Source: Cyprinodon diabolis
Taxonomy: Eukaryota > Chordata > Actinopteri > Cyprinodontiformes > Cyprinodontidae
Assembly (NCBI GenBank): GCA_030533445.1
Contig: CM060070.1
Span: forward strand, 28,916,501-28,980,500
Length of the DNA stretch: 64,000 nucleotides
Direction: 5' to 3'
This document shows positions 23,412-36,734 of the stretch, in pieces. The number at the start of each line of letters is the position of its first letter. Within the stretch, counting starts at the first letter, position 1. The notes below the pieces were generated by a model that saw nothing but the letters and a program-made list of their open reading frames with translations, searched no databases and was not told the origin of the DNA. Made by a program: the position numbers and the translations under genes.

Positions 23412-25870
23412 TGGATGGTGGAATCACAAACTCATATCCTGGTCAGTCTTAGTTTTTAGAAATTAAATATGTTTTATTTAATGCCCTGATTGCAAAATTG
23501 GGGAAGCTTAGACTTATTACTGTTTTCTCAAACAGGTTTTTGACCGTTTAAGATCAAGTCATTTGCATTTTGAAGAGTAACCAGTTATGGCCTCTGTTTC
23601 ATTTTATATTACACCTAAGGGAAACATTCAATTCATCGATTAGAAATGATATGTCTCTCAATGCATAATCTTTTAAGTTGGATCAATTGTGTTGGGATGC
23701 TAACATTTTTGGAACTTGTAATAAACCTTAAAGTTCCTCGTTTCTCGTGTAATCGTCCTAATAATAAAAAGGAATAATTATAGAGGGCACTCCAGGGCCT
23801 ACTTATGAAGTATTTACACGTAACGATTCAGAGTTGTAAAAACAAAAATAAATTTAAATAAATCTGCACTGCCTCCTATAGACTCTACCTCACAGAAAAA
23901 TATAAATTCAGCTCCATAATCCTTATTATCAGCATGGCCAAAATATCTCTGGACTTTCACTCATGACAACAATCTAAGCCTCATAAGGGTGTGCTGGGAA
24001 GTTTTATGCAAAAAGGGCTTTTACTACTGGATCAACAGTCAAGATATCACTAATTATCTATTTATCAAGTTAGTCACTAGTTTTTGTCAATGAATGCAGT
24101 CATGCATTAGTTTTCCCTTCCCTTAGTTGTGGTTTTACATGAGGCTCTATATGTTACTGGGTTGCTTAGTCTGCTTGCAGCCATTAGACTCTGATCACGG
24201 TTCATTGGAGGCCTCTGCAGAGGTAGAAATAAGGAAATAAGTGCTAAAAAAATAATTGTTTGAGAAGGCCTGGGAGCACTGGGATTTCTCTAAGGAAAGC
24301 TGCACCTAACCTGGAGAACTGGACTGAAACACAGCAAAATGAAAAACCACTAACGACATACAATTATTAATATTTATTTTTGTTTTTAAGCACCTTCATC
24401 CATCCTTGGTGCCTCTTGTCAGCTGAACAGAAGCTGCTGAAAGTACCCAGGTTAAGGGGCAGGGTCTTCTCTATTGTAGCTCTATCAGAAATGCACATTA
24501 AAGAGGCTCAATCACTGTCTTCAAAACTAACCATTGACTTTCAACCTCAGTTATACTTGGTTTGACATAATTTTTTATGAAATCAGTAATGCTAAATAGT
24601 TAATTAATTAATTGTTTTTAAGTTTTTTTTTATGCTTTATGAATAGAGTTTTTATGGTTTTAGACACTGCCAAGGTAATTCTACACTGAACAGTGATTCA
24701 TTTAAACACAACTCTCTGCTGAAATGTATTCCTTTCTTTTCTTTTTTACCAAATTTGTTTGTTTGCTAAGAAACCACCAAAACTTAATACACAGAGCCAC
24801 TAATCCTAAAGGTGAATATTCCAGACCAGGCCAGCTGACAGCTTTGCTAGGGCAAATAATAAATATTAAATAGTTAATTACTTTTGCCTGTATTTTAATG
24901 GTCAGAGTGTCAATTTTGGGCCCCACACTGTGCCTGGGACAATTTACCCCTTTGTTCCAGACTAACATATTCATGAAAATAGATGGATTTCTAAATTCTT
25001 AAAAAATATATTGCAAAAAATAGATCGGGGGCTTTGTCTTATCTCAAAACTATAGTTTAAATCTCTTTTCGTCTCTTTGAGCTCATAGTCTCAATACATT
25101 CCCACTCTATAACAAAAGTGCCAATTTGTGATCCTTTTGAGCCTCTAAGACAAACAAATCTAGATTTATACTTCAGTAAAGTTTCAAGAAACTTAGCTAC
25201 AGGAGGTAAGATATTCACTTTTTTACATTTTAAACAGAAGCTCTAGTGAAAAACATTGATTAATCCTTTGAAGAATTGGGAAGTCAGACCATAGAAAAGC
25301 CATAAGTTAAGGACTAATATGCTCTTAATTTAGCCAAAAGTGACCCAAACCCAACGTGTGGACCAGGATGTGATCCATGGTAAATTTGAAGAGCACAAAT
25401 CAGATTTTTTTTAACTATATGTGGTCCTGAATTGGACCAAATGTTTTTCAGTCTTAGTTTAATCCAAAAATGTCCCATTTCATCTGTCTTTTATGTCATT
25501 GAAGTGTGACAGGTGTCTCACAGTTTAGCGGCTTCCTGTCCTTGACACTGTGTCTTCAGCACGAGGGTCACCTTTAACTTTTTACAGCAGAGATGATGGC
25601 CGTCGCATTTGAAATATAATTATAAGAACAACATGAAAAGTCAGATCCCTGAGGGAAAGAAACTCAACAGAATCAGGCATTAAGGCCTCTAGAATGAGTG
25701 TAGCCGTAGAATAAGAGCTGCAGTTCTCTTGTTAGATAATCCTTTCTGCACATATTGACAGCAGGGGAGGCACAACAGATCTACAGATCTCTGTATTTGT
25801 TTATCTGAAAGGTTAGCCTAAATTAGGAAAGCCTGAGGATGACTGTCTGCTTTTGTGTGCTAGTTTACAG
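23412..25870. other. Intergenic sequence, no gene recognised
   Basis: AT-rich unique sequence with no recognisable repeat, RNA gene or coding frame. Confidence 0.55.
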
Positions 25871-25879
25871 GTTTTGATT

Positions 25880-26420
25880 GTGTTTGATTTGATTGTGCCC
25901 CGAGGTCCTGCCTCGCACACACAGTGGAGCCCTGTGGCAGAAATCTGACTCCACATGAATATGAATGAGGGTAGCTGCACACTGGGGAGCGCTGCAGAAT
26001 CTGATGACAGTGCAGGAAAAGACCAGAGCATCTACAGGGATGTATGACTCCTCAGCCCTGCCACTGATATGATAAAGTGGTTGAATTTGAATAAACCAAA
26101 GTGGCAGTGGGAGTTTGTGTGCGTTGCCATGGAGGGTGTCACATCAGATGGGTATGAATAATGTATTTATGGCCAACCCCCTCTGGTAGTTTATACAATC
26201 CTGTCTGTGAGTGTTGCATTTAGCCTGCCCAGCTGGCTGAGCCACAGGGGACACATGCACATTATGTCACAGTCCCAGGAGAGGTGTGGGTGTATGTTCG
26301 CTTTTCATCATCAATCAGCAGGGCAAACTGTTTAACAACAACAATGAGGCAGTTAAGAGGCCCTTCAGCTCATGCCAGAAGTGATAATTACCTAAACATG
26401 GAGTGATCAGCCTCTTTGGA
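25880..26420. promoter_or_regulatory. Candidate conserved non-coding block
   Basis: Markedly more complex and GC-balanced than its surroundings, with no repeat signature. It contains 'GGTATGAATAATGTATTTAT', 'ATCATCAATCAGCAGG' and 'AGTGATAATTACC' (an ATTA-type homeodomain core near its right edge). It resembles vertebrate developmental non-coding elements; not tested. Confidence 0.3.
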
Positions 26421-27530
26421 TTGTGTGCCTAGTCAGCCATGACTGGCTCTCTCGCTGGGATAGACAGTAATTGGTGAGCTTTATTTTTAAATGATTCTTC
26501 ATTTGACCCTTTTCATGTCCATATGGAGCATTTTCATTCAGGTTGATAAATGCCTCCAAATGTTTCCTGATGTTTTCAAAAAATATTATCTTGCTTAAAT
26601 CTCTGCAGTCACTTATTCCGTTCAAAGGCAATGGTCAGACATCCCTTCTGCCTAAAGAACACTTAAGGATGTCAAAAGCTTGCTCCAAGAATCTGTCCAC
26701 ACTTGTCTGCTGACTGATTTTCTCCCTTCCTAAAACGTATGTCTAAGGTTTAAGCATTGCGTTCATTGCTTCTTAATAGATTATGAACAGATGTAAATAA
26801 TGGAGTGTTTTCAAAAAATGTAACTAATGAATGTCGTAGTTTTACACCTTTGTAAGTATTTTAATGTCTAGAAATGTATCTATTCAATATAAAACAACAA
26901 CAACAACAAATAAAACATAAAAAAACTAAATAGTTTTGCATATACCAGATTCTAAGTTAAACTGTAGCACATATATATGGATGATACTAGACCCATTTTT
27001 TTGGGATTAAATGATTCCTTAATTTGTCTTTCAGTAGCAATATTTGTTATTATCATTAGCAAATTGATAGACAAATTGATAGAAATTTTGAAATTATATT
27101 TTGAAAATACATTAAAAATATCAAATATAAAAAAAGAAATTATTACATTTGTCAAATAATTCTGAACAAGCATTCAAAAAAGATAATTTATCATAAAATA
27201 GAAGAAAATAATCTTAAGTAGGCAGTCCTTTCCAGACCTAATATTGTATATAAACATCTTGAGAGATATTGTTATCATAATTGAAAGTACATCTCTGAAA
27301 AGAAGTAGGTGGAAATGTACACGTATTTTGTCCCACCCCTTTTTGGGTTCAACATCAGGCATGACATAATTTTGCATCCTTTTCCTTTAGTATTTTCAAA
27401 TACTAACAAGCTTAACAATGTACCCTTTACTTTAATGAGTGTGCCCTATGTGGACTTCTGTTTGAGTTTCTTTTTCACTTCAGTTCCACTTTGATTTATG
27501 TTATTCAGTGTTTTCTTTTCCATGGGTTTC
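26421..27530. other. Intergenic sequence, no gene recognised
   Basis: Very AT-rich between about 26870 and 27270, with a short (CAA)n tract at 26895-26909. No coding signal. Confidence 0.55.
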
Positions 27531-27534
27531 TCTT

Positions 27535-27893
27535 CTATTTTGTTATATTTAAGCAGTTTTGTATTTTTGAGTTGCTCTCTGTTGCCCCCTTGTGCCAGTC
27601 TCCTTTCCCTTAGTTCCTTCTAGTTACTTCTGTCTAGACCTGCTCCCTGTCAAATAATTATTCCTCCCATTGTTTCTGTATAAATACCTCCTGTTCAGTT
27701 TCTCTTTGCTGATCTCTTTTTGTTACTTGGCTCCCCATGTTTTTTTCTCCCTGATGTCTCCTGGTTTTTGGTTTCTTTATTTTAGTTCTTGGATTTTGTT
27801 TCTGTTGCCTTTTTTCATTAAATCAGCAATACTCATCTCGGCCTCGTATTCTCTGCATTTGGGTCCTCAGCCAACCTCCACCCAACCTTGACA
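27535..27893 (+). repeat. Dispersed repeat of unknown class, copy A (uninterrupted)
   Basis: About 360 bases that match copy B (36735-37011 plus 38204-38294) through shared segments such as 'TGTGCCAGTCTCC', 'CTCCCATTGTTTCTGT', 'CCTCCTGTTCAGT', 'CCCTGATGTCTCCTGG' and 'GGGTCCTC...CAACCT...TGACAT'. It is T-rich on the plus strand and ends TGACA. It could be a LINE 3' end or an LTR-like remnant. It serves as the empty-site reference for the hAT-like insertion in copy B. Confidence 0.75.
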
Positions 27894-28720
27894 TTTAATG
27901 ATACAAGTTGGTTCTCATAATCTAAGAAAACCTTTTACTTATATTTAAATATTATATTCACACATTCTTTTAACTCTATTAACACTTTTAATCTGATCTG
28001 GTCTGGTGTTTTGCCAAACAGGGAAGTGACATATCAGCTATTTTTTTTAAAGGTTGTCCAAAATGGACAGATTTAAAAATAAAAGCAGACAAATATGAAT
28101 TACACTGTAATAAACCAATATACCTCCAACTTGTCAAATTTAAACAAAATAGAAACAACTTTATGGTTATAATTATCCACTCCTATTCTGCTTTACCACA
28201 TGATGCTATATCAGGTTTTGAAAACCGGATGCCATAAACTATTATTATTAAAACAAACTTCAACATTTTTGGAAGTCAAACCCCAACTCTGATGATGCAG
28301 CGGTATCTTTTAGAAAGAATCCTGTGATATAGGTGCAAAAGTTAATTAAAACAGGAGTCTTTTAGAGATGTTAAACTGATGCAGCTTCATTTCTGAGCTG
28401 TAGCCGAGGTTTCCAACAGCACTGGCACGGCTCACTGCTAAAGTAGACTACAGGAATGTGTTTTCCAAAGAGTCACACAGCCTTGCAACAGGAACTAATC
28501 CATGATATTGATCAGTGTGTTTCATATAGGCCCCTGTAATCCATCAAGCTAACAGCGTAGGATAGGTGTAATTTATATAATCTGAAAGGTGTAATCAAAG
28601 ATGAATGAACCCCAACGTGATAGAAATGTTCGTTGGGTCATAATTTCTACCAATGTGACTAATGGTGGAAAAGGATAAACACAACAGCTGCTCTGCAAAA
28701 TGGCCACAAATAAAGCCAAG
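27894..28720. other. Intergenic sequence, no gene recognised
   Basis: AT-rich unique sequence with no recognisable features. Confidence 0.55.
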
Positions 28721-28722
28721 CC

Positions 28723-28905
28723 TTACAGGGCCTTGCAAAAGTATTCATGCCCTCTCAACTTTTGGCATTCTAGTTGATGAATTCGCATAACAGTAACGCG
28801 TTTTAACAAAAGGAAATCTGAAAAATGTGGTATGCTGTCAAGAAATACAGAACCACCTTTTTCAGGAATAATAGCTTGGATTTGTCTCTACCAGCAGCTC
28901 AAATT
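28723..28905 (-). mobile_element. Tc1/mariner terminal fragment
   Basis: Starts TTACAGGGCCTTGCAAAAGT and then ATTCATGCCC, the well-known terminus of a fish Tc1 family, and contains 'AATCTGAAAAATGTGGTATG' and 'AGAACCACCTTT', then 'TTTGTCTCTACCAGC', landmarks of the subterminal region and of the transposase read on the minus strand. The rest of the element is missing. The same family seems to be represented at 41575-42125. Confidence 0.6.
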
Positions 28906-31900
28906 CATAAAAAGTCAAGCAGGCAGGCAGGAGGTAATGAGTACAGGACAGAAACTGGATAGCCTTCAGCGTTATGGATATCATTATGGATGATGTAGTC
29001 AAATTGGGACTACAAGCTTACAAAGAAGAACTGCAAAAAAAAGAAAATTAGAGAAATGTAGTGAAGGAGTAAAGCTCTCATTATAAAACCCAAACATCTT
29101 AGTATTTACACTTTTATTTTACACAAAGAAGGTATACATAGGAAAAATATATATTTTTTTGTTAAACTCAGTGAGGTGGGATGTGCCTATAAGTTGGGTC
29201 AGGCAAAGGATTGAAGGAAAGTATATAGCTCCTTAGCACCATATAGGAATATCAAGAGCTTCCTATGCTAATTAAATATTGACATAAAGAGTACAACTTT
29301 CTTTTTCTACCTCCTTCCTTGCTATCAGGATTATTTGGACAGCACTTACCATACCCTGCTGACACACTTCCTCAATGGGTTACTTCTCGTTACCGATATG
29401 TGGATGGGCCTCAGGATTAGGATCCCAGGGAGCAGTCTGGGGCGAAGGGTTTTGCTCAGACCAGACGTGTAGTCTATATGTTTTGAACCAGTTACTTGCA
29501 GCCTTTTTGGATGCTTTAGATACTAAACCTAATTCTTGTTTATACAATTTGAAATGTCGTATATAAAAACATAGTCAAAGAAAAAAATGACTGCAGGTTA
29601 GAAGTAATTTATTTATTCAGAGAATTAAATGAGTGTTGCTGAGGGGTTAAACTTCAATATCTTTATCCAGTGTACAAGCGCAGAAGCCCACATACATGGG
29701 TAACCCAGAGGGCAAACGATGGGTTGAAGAAGGTTCAGCAGTAGCTGTGAAGAGGGAAAAATTGTAGCAGTAAATATGTGTAAAAATATATAAAGGTTTC
29801 CTTTTTCTAAAAAAAAAAGCCACTTAAGAACTCCAACCCTTTAAATAAGGCCAAGAATAATCTGTTCCCTCTGCTACGGTAGATCCAGCAGGGATTTGCA
29901 GAAACATTCGGCAGTGACACAGATCTACATAATCAAGTTTCTACCCGCTCCCTCCAATGATTCTCCTGCTGTCACTTTAGATACCACTAAAACTGATTTG
30001 GGCTCCCTAATCTCCCAGTATTTCTTAGACTTTAAAAATCTCTAATATCATAAGGAGATTATTTCATTTATAATTGATTGAGTGCATTTGCTGGAGTGCC
30101 ACTTCAAAGTTGCTGAATTAAAGATGCATTTGAGAAGCCTGGTGCTGGGCGTTGAGAGTAGCAGGGTGGGGTGTGTGAGGTTGTGCTGGGGATGAGGATG
30201 GCAGAAAGACGGGCGAGGTGGGAGGGGGTGGTGAGGCTTGTGTCTTCTCTGTGGCGCGAGCAGCAGCTGATCCAAAGAGCTTTATTAAAATGAGCTTTTG
30301 CAGAGTGCCTGGCTTTTCGTGAAGGCATGAGAGGATACTTTAGCCAGGAGTCCCAGCAGCCGGAATCAGGCTTTCTCCACCTTCACCTCCAACAAGTCTG
30401 CTCCATCCCCCAAGTTCTCCTAAGAGCAGATCAAGAAGAAGATTCCCAAGAGAAATCTGCTCCACCTGTAAGAGATTTTTTCCCCCAAATAGCGTCCTTT
30501 CTTCTCAATTGAAAGTCTGAATGGACATTCTTAAGCTCTTTCTTTGGATCTTCAAACACTTTTAGCCATAAGATGTTCTTTGGACCCTGATTCCGTTTGT
30601 GTCCCTTCATCAAACTGAGTACGGCATTCACCTCCTCATTGGCTGTCCAATTCCTGTTCCCCTCCCTTTGGACCATTTTGAAAGTCTTCATTAAAACAGA
30701 AATGGATAAAGAGTCTTTAAAGCAAATCGACTGGCACCCCAAAGAACAGGAAAGAAGATATGGCCCTATTGAAAAGCTCAGGTCTATTGGGTGTGCTTAG
30801 TTTTGACTAAATGAATCCTGACAGTGAGAAGGATACTCTTCCCCAGCCCAGTATTTTGCTAACCAAATGTATGCCCCCCTCCTTCCATCTCAGGCTGCTT
30901 TAGATGCTTGGATTCCCCCTCCTCTATACTTTTTCCACCATCACCAGCAGCCTCCATAGCCCAACCAGATCATAATCCTCTTAACACCCTGCCTTATTAA
31001 CCACTCATCTAAATGACATGGAAGCAACCGGCTGGAGAGGGTAGAAGGGCTAAAAAAAACTAAATTATTTTTCTGGAATAAAATCCTAGCCCTTTCACCG
31101 AATAGTGCTTTGTATTTCACTTTTGATTATATGACAAGTGTATCTAAGTCTGCTGGGGGCTCAAGAGAAAGAGCCCATCAAGCATTGCAAATTTAAAAGA
31201 GGCTTCAACATACACACATACACACACACAGATAAATTGAATTCCAATCAAGGCAGGAGCACAGAGGAACAAATGGATCATCTTTTCGACTCACTTTTTC
31301 AATTGCAGAAAAGGTGTAATACTGATCTCATGTACCCGACTCCACCTGTTAGAATTCAACTCTGATTTAAGATCTTACTTTCCGTTTACCTCAATTTACC
31401 CTTACATTCTCCATCCCCTGTCAAATTGTATGACGTCCCAAATCCCTGAGATGCACAATTTGGCTACCTGTAAATTAATTCTTGGTTCAACCATTTGACC
31501 CAGTTATGACTACAGAGGTAATAGAGGTTAACCCCTGTGAGGGTTCCCAGCCATGCTCCCATTCAGTGCTAGCAGAGGGAGAATTGCTCAGGGAGTCGTT
31601 TAAACACAACACAGAGCATGTCTGAATTTTGGACCACGTATTAAAAACAAGTTGGAATAAGGTTTATTTGAACCTGCTGTTACTTTGAGAAGTGATTAGA
31701 TGATCACTTATTTAAAAAAATATCTGCAGTAGCAAGCACAGAGCAAAAGGTGCTTCATCCATTTGAATTATGCAAACAAAACATGCAAACACAAAATAAA
31801 ATGCAACAGAAAAAACTGCCAAAGAACAATGCAGCAGTTTTGTTTCAAAAAGAAACAAAAACCTACAAATAAAACGTAGGTGGACAACCAGGCCGCTCTG

Positions 31901-34900
31901 GTAGGGTGTTATACATACAACCCAACATTGTCAGAAAAAAAAGGAAAAAAAAAGAAGGACGATAGTGGCATCACAGCTTAAACACTTTATGTTTTCCATT
32001 AAAGTTTCATGATCCCACACAGATAAATAAATTGGGACTTAGAACATATCAGAAATGGGTACGATTACAAAACTGGAAAGAAACTGCACAACTAGGGAGG
32101 AAGATGGTTGTTTTATTCATGGCTGTGCGGCAACTTGAGGAAGTGAGGAACATTTCAATTGAGCAAAGAATAAATGATCAGAAACACAGATATTAAGGAT
32201 CATATGTGTTAGTTTATTGGTCAATGCTTAGTGGTGGGGCACATTTCCCAGCCGTTTGTGTCTTTGTGATCTATGCAATTCTTAAATTACCACTTGTCAC
32301 CATTAATGGGTGATTTACTGATGACAGTGGCCCTGTGTTTCAAATTTGACCAAAAGTTTAAAAAAAAAAGAAAAAATGTGAATTTTTGTTTCCATCCAAT
32401 TAAGTGAATTAATGAGGAGAAAAACAAGGCAATTTAAAAGAGTAATGTCACATACTGACTTAGCTGTTGTAGACAGGAAGTAGAGTTAAAGGCTGGCATG
32501 GAGTTTTAATGAATGTGTTTGATTTAAGCAGGTATTATTTACTTTATCAGGTCAGCTAGTATTAGCGATGGTTCATACGATCCAGAGACATGGAGAAGAG
32601 AATTGTAATACAGGACACCAGCAGTGGCGGAAATGCGAGGTAAATATTCACTACAGCAGAACTTGAAAAAAGTTAATCTCCTTTTTAGCACATTTAACAC
32701 TATTTCAAAAAAGTCCAAATTGAAGTGAGTGTAAAAAGTTTTCTTAAAAATCTAGTAAATTTATCTAAATTGTCTGTTTCCATCAAGCTCTTCTAATGTA
32801 ATAGCCTACTGTGAAATTTGCAACGACTGAAACATGTCTAGAGGTGCACACTATTGTTATTTTTTAGCCTTGCATTGTTCTGATCATCTAATCACTTGTC
32901 TGTTCCTGTACTAGAAATATATCTAATGTCAAATAAAGGAAATATTTAAAAAGATTAAAAGCCTTTCTCTAATGTTCAGATTACGTTGCTATAGCAACCC
33001 AAAACATGAAATAAAAAAGCACTATGTTGTTACTACCTCACTCTCACACTACTGAAACGTTGCTTAAGAAACTACAAATAGGTGTTTATTTTAACATTAC
33101 AAGTTTGTATATATTAACTTCATTTCTTTGAGAATGAATGTGCAGATCTTCGTTCCAAACAAGAAGATTAGCCGATTCCTTCAAGTGACAGCTCCCCTTT
33201 AGGTCCTTCCCTTAAACTTAGACAATGCCTTTTGACCTTTGTCCTCACCGAATGAAGCTCTTTGCATTGAAATTATTTTAATGAGTTTCATGTTTTCCTG
33301 CAGAAAACTCAGCCACTATTATTAGCAAAGGGTTAAATGGTGAAGATAGTTTATGTTCAGCCTCGTACACTTTTTCTTAATTGTTAATATCCATTATTCA
33401 ATAAAAAATGATTGATAGCATTCAGGTGATCCTTGTGAAGGGGAGACAACAGATAGTGTTCATTAACCCTTTATAGAGCACTCAGTAAAATACTTGAAAA
33501 TAGAAATTTCTAGCCAATAGTGTTGTTGAAAAGACCTTATGACCTTTGTTACATTAAAAGAATATGAATATTTTCATTGCAAAAATTAATGTCAATGTAA
33601 TAACAAGAAACACCAACTTACCCGAACATATTAAGAAAAATAACAAAAGTGCTTTATAAGAAATTCATGAAAAACACTCTGAGAGTGAAAGAAACACTCA
33701 TTTTTGGTCCAACATAACCTTAGAGCCATTAATGCTGATACTGGCACTTACATTTTTTTAGTTTATAAACCTAAATATAATTTTTAACTAGGCTTATTAA
33801 CTTTTTAACTCTACTTTTTAACTTTTCAATTGGATTTTTACCTTTTTTTCTTGACTTGTTAACTTTTTTTCAACTTAACTTTCAGCAGGTAATATATCAT
33901 TTAAGGGCTCATCTAATTGGTCAGATGTGTTAATAAAATGTACAGCCATGTAGCAGTATTTCTGCTGAATGGCTGGATATAGGTCTTGTGCTTCTAGACC
34001 TCACTGAGGGACGGGTTGGGACTCCATTTGTAAGGGGTATGCAAGTGATCAAAAATGGTGGCTTGCCCTATAAACGGTTAGCCATGAAATTGTGCAAATT
34101 GTAATAACAAAAATTAAATTAACCAAATGGAAAAACTGGAATTTTGAAAAAAAAAAACTTGCATGTTTTCGATAGAAAACCCCACATTATTTTCATCTAA
34201 CCAGTAACGTGATCAGCAACCGAACGTTGGGGTAGTTGGAGGATGATGGCGCCCAATAGAGCCATGCCTAAACTATGGATATATTTCACATGTTTACATC
34301 CACCTCTGCCATGTTTTCAGATTTATCTCAAAGGCATTCACATTAACATTGTTATGGAAATACCGCAATTGCTAAGTTTTTGGAATTAGCGAGATATCGA
34401 TATAGTTTTGGGCATATTTATAATGCAATCAGCTACAGAGAGTTTGTGTTTCTAGTGGATTTTGGATGTAAGAAGCAGGTGGAGAATTAAATGTTTGAAG
34501 GGCAGGTAGCTGGCAGCTGATGACGGAGAAACTGAACTCGATGACAGTGGATAGATTTCCAGGAGAGATCTATCATGTAGAGGTTAGCTGGAGGAATCTT
34601 GAGATGACCTAGGAACCAACAAGAAAGCTTTCAAAACTGGAGGCACAGGAGACACAAGAGGTGAAATAAAGCAGGAAATTATTCTTCTTAGAGGAAAAAG
34701 CAAAACTCTCAACAGACACTTGGATTTGACTCTAAAGTCTTAATGAAAGTATCCATAAATAAAAGAACTGAGGAAGGTGGCATCAGCAGGCATCTGAAGA
34801 TGTATCCAAAAGATAAAGCAGACATATGGAGTTCCAGACTTATATAAAATGCATTTGCTTATTTATCTTGTTTGGTTTTTTTCTCTCTCTATTTTGTTTT

Positions 34901-36345
34901 AAAAATCAGTGTTGCATCTTGGGTTAACTAAAATATTGTGAATAAACATAATTATGAAGGGTTTTGTTCAGTCTAAATAATCAAAGGTTCAGTCTTTTTC
35001 AAGGTCTACTAGATGTCCAGGTTGCAAATTCCTCATACACATTCTGCTCTACTAAGCCAGTGTGTGGACTGTATTATCACATCTGTGTCAGAATCTCACA
35101 CTGCAACCAAAAATGGTTTTGCTTGGTCCATCTCTGGATGACGATACCATTCTCAAGTTAGTGTTTAGCCATGAAAAATGTTCCCACCATGTCTTCAATA
35201 AGTCTAACCCACCTAAACCCACCAAACACAGGCCTTTTGTTGACATATTTCTTATTGGTTATTCAAAGGGAGCCAGTCTTTGTCCTTATTTGATAATAGA
35301 ACAGTTTTAGCCCATAGATCCTGTCCAAACTCATTCTAAATGTTGCCTACTTTATTCAGCTATAGGAGATCATTAGGATTTCTTTTTAATTTTGCTAGTT
35401 CTGCAAAGTGTAGCAGTTGTTAATGCTCCAGCAACCCCTTCATGGATAATTAAATGTTGAAACAATTGTGGGTCGATTTATTTTTACCTCTCGCTTTATA
35501 TCACAAATTTATTCTGTTTATAATACATTTTACTCTTACAAATAAAACGTCCCTTAAGGATTAATAAAATATCTGGTTGTTATTTTGGAAATACATGAAC
35601 GAACACAGAAAAGCTTAAGAAAAGTAAATCGGTCACCAAAAAGAACTGTCCTTCCCTTTTTTTTCACTGTAGCTTGCTAACTTGTCAGCATGAAATGCAG
35701 TCCTGGTCTGTTTTTTAACCTGTGGAGATAAACTGCAGCTGAAATTTGCCTTCCCATTTACTCCCTCAAGTGAACACTGCACTCCTGGTAAGTAGACTAA
35801 AGTCACTATGTCAAGGGCTTTGTAAGGTCTGTTTGGTTTCCCCACATCTTGTTTTCTCGCAGCTTTCTCAGCACTCTAAGTCCTTTTCAGGGAGTTTATG
35901 AGAGCTTGCCTTGTGGAAAGAAAGCTCTGCTTGTGTTTGCTTAAGGAATAGCCTCTGACAGGGTGCTAAAGGAGCATGTCAGAGCACGGGTCCTAAAGTG
36001 TCTGTGCAAAGAGAGCCGCTACCTCTTGCCACTGAGGAATCTGTCCGTCTTCGATAATCTGTCACACCTCCTTCCAAATAAAATGGCTGAGAGATTTTCA
36101 CACAAGTCTGACAGGGTTAATATTTATCCTTGCCCTCTGGACAAGAAAGGGGCAGAGAGACAGGGAGTATGGTCTGGAAGCCAGGAGAGATCTGTGCATC
36201 TTCCTTCTCTACTTAGACTTAAAAGCAAAGATGTTAAAATTGATATACTGTATAATAACAGGACATGCAGGAATAATGTTTTTTTTTTTATAAACAGACT
36301 TATATGCATAAATAAATATTAATTTAAATATTTGACAGTGAAATT
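28906..36345. other. Long intergenic interval, no gene recognised
   Basis: Mostly AT-rich unique sequence. Higher-complexity parts at about 29860-29960, 30040-30330 and 35860-36150 might be regulatory but lack specific motifs. Short low-complexity tracts occur at 31205-31230 (CA) and 31937-31960 (A/G). No open frame exceeds about 120 codons and none has a recognisable domain. Confidence 0.5.
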
Positions 36346-36348
36346 ATC

Positions 36349-36525
36349 TTGTTAAACTCAATTATTGCATTTTTGAGTGATCACGCAGGGAGAAAAGTCT
36401 TTCCAAGTAAACTGAAGTACAATACACAGCTCAGTTCAACAAAATAAAGTAACAGCGTACCATCATTTACAGTAAAGATCTATTATGCAAGTTGTCCTTC
36501 GGTGGTAAAACAAGAATTTAGCTAT
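36349..36525 (+). repeat. Short dispersed repeat, copy 1 (about 175 bp)
   Basis: Matches 41372-41553 closely: both start CTTGTTAAACTCAATTATTG and share 'GAGTGATCAC', 'CAGGGAGAAAAGTCT', 'CAGTTCAACAAAATAAAGTA', 'GCGTACCATC' and 'CATTTACAGTAAAGATC', ending ACAAGAATT. The ends TCTTGTT and AACAAGA form a short inverted repeat, so it may be a small MITE. Confidence 0.8.
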
Positions 36526-36734
36526 TGACTGATTCTTATTATAAATGGCTTGATCAGCTGTATAATCAGAAACCAAAAGATTCATTCAAATCCTTTTTCT
36601 GTTAAATGAATTAACCATACCAGGGAGAATTAGGCCATGCTAATGATAACACTCTTCAGTATGGATGCTGTTACTGAGAAAAAAAACAAACAAAACAAAT
36701 GTTTTAGTGTTAGTTAGTGTTAGTTGTTTTTGGT

